Assembly (NCBI GenBank): GCA_937907305.1
Contig: CALERQ010000173.1
Location: 1-6,423, forward strand
DNA: 6,423 nucleotides
Direction of reading: 5' to 3'
Source of the DNA: an uncultured Clostridia bacterium
Lineage (GTDB): Bacteria > Bacillota > Clostridia > Oscillospirales > Ruminococcaceae
Both the position numbers and the translations under genes were made by a program. Every line of letters begins with the position of its first letter. Within the stretch, counting starts at the first letter, position 1. The notes under the pieces were generated by a model. The model saw nothing but the letters and a program-made list of their open reading frames with translations, had not been told where the DNA came from and made no database searches. Of this stretch, positions 6,265 through 6,423 are shown in pieces.

Positions 6265-6310
6265 AAACAGTGCGTACCGCCAGTTGACAGTGCGCACTGT
6301 TTTGGTTTGT
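6265..6310 (+). terminator. Intrinsic terminator closing the operon
   Basis: Arms 6265-6274 (AAACAGTGCG) and 6293-6302 (CGCACTGTTT) pair perfectly over 10 bp. The stem can extend inward by three more pairs, including one T-G wobble. The T tract is TTTT, then GG, then TTT, so it is interrupted and termination may be partial. An alternative fold exists, because the 3' arm also belongs to the 14-bp palindrome ACAGTGCGCACTGT (6287-6300). Confidence 0.7.
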
Positions 6311-6325
6311 GCATAGGGCAGGCTT

Positions 6326-6412
6326 GGGGCCCGCAGGGCCGCGGCGCTTTGCGCCGCGTAGGCGGCCGTAGGCCGCCCAAAGCCGCCGCAGGCGGCTTGC
6401 CCTGCGGGCCCC
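6326..6412. repeat. GC-rich cloverleaf-forming palindromic element
   Basis: An outer perfect 14-bp stem (6326-6339 with 6399-6412) encloses three hairpins: 6340-6347/6351-6358 (8 bp, TTT loop), 6361-6367/6371-6377 (7 bp, GTA loop) and 6380-6387/6391-6398 (8 bp, GCA loop). Only four bases, TA and CA, are unpaired at the junction. Seventy-two of the 87 bases are G or C, well above the neighbouring genes. It contains no plausible reading frame. The form resembles a mobile palindromic intergenic repeat of the REP/MITE kind. A lone structured RNA or a secondary terminator is also possible. Only one copy lies in the window, so its repetitive nature is inferred. Confidence 0.7.
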
Positions 6413-6423
6413 GTTCTTCGCAC

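Noticed and set aside
6326..6412. tRNA gene, because of the cloverleaf shape
   Set aside because: The outer stem is 14 bp instead of 7, the three loops are only 3 bases, there is no anticodon loop, and there is no GTTC-type T-loop sequence.
6326..6412. CRISPR array or tandem repeat
   Set aside because: The similar GGC/GCC blocks are arms of hairpins without spacers of regular length and without a long repeated unit.

Overview
The window holds one compact six-gene operon, all on the + strand, bounded by two intrinsic terminators. It reads as a hydrogen- and redox-sensing [FeFe]-hydrogenase locus of a strictly anaerobic, fermentative Clostridia member. The GC-rich codons, AGGAGG-type ribosome sites, TGA used as a stop, and the gene set (Rex, sensory hydrogenase, SpoIIE-type phosphatase, group B hydrogenase) suggest an Oscillospiraceae/Ruminococcaceae gut bacterium. 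The genus cannot be fixed from the sequence alone.

Layout. Positions 1-41 may carry the last codons of an unidentified upstream gene, followed by a strong terminator (97-125). The leader (126-281) has a plausible extended -10 promoter (186-214) and two copies of GTATCGATA. The operon then runs: rex (282-893), an APH-fold kinase-like protein (912-1694), a small thioredoxin-fold [2Fe-2S] protein related to NuoE (1691-1939), a PAS-containing sensory [FeFe] hydrogenase, HydS type (1966-3636), a PP2C/SpoIIE-type phosphatase with an extra C-terminal domain (3629-4804), and a monomeric group B-like [FeFe] hydrogenase (4823-6253). Gaps are 26 bp or less, and two junctions overlap by 4 and 8 bp, so co-transcription and partly coupled translation are likely. 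A terminator-like hairpin (6265-6302) closes the operon. The window ends in an 87-bp, about 83% GC element (6326-6412) that can fold into a near-perfect cloverleaf.

How the genes may work together (inference from family knowledge). Rex reads NADH/NAD+ and would repress the operon when NAD+ dominates. HydS would sense H2 at an H-cluster and pass the state through its iron-sulfur clusters to its PAS/coiled-coil end. It has no output domain of its own, so the translationally coupled phosphatase is the natural effector, with the kinase-like protein as possible antagonist or scaffold. The NuoE-like protein may carry electrons to or from one of the hydrogenases. The last gene would be the ferredoxin-linked catalytic hydrogenase. 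As I recall, a similar transcription unit has been described in Ruminococcus albus, so the architecture is not wholly new. The target of the kinase/phosphatase pair, the altered kinase active site, the phosphatase C-terminal domain and the cloverleaf element are the parts most worth a second look.
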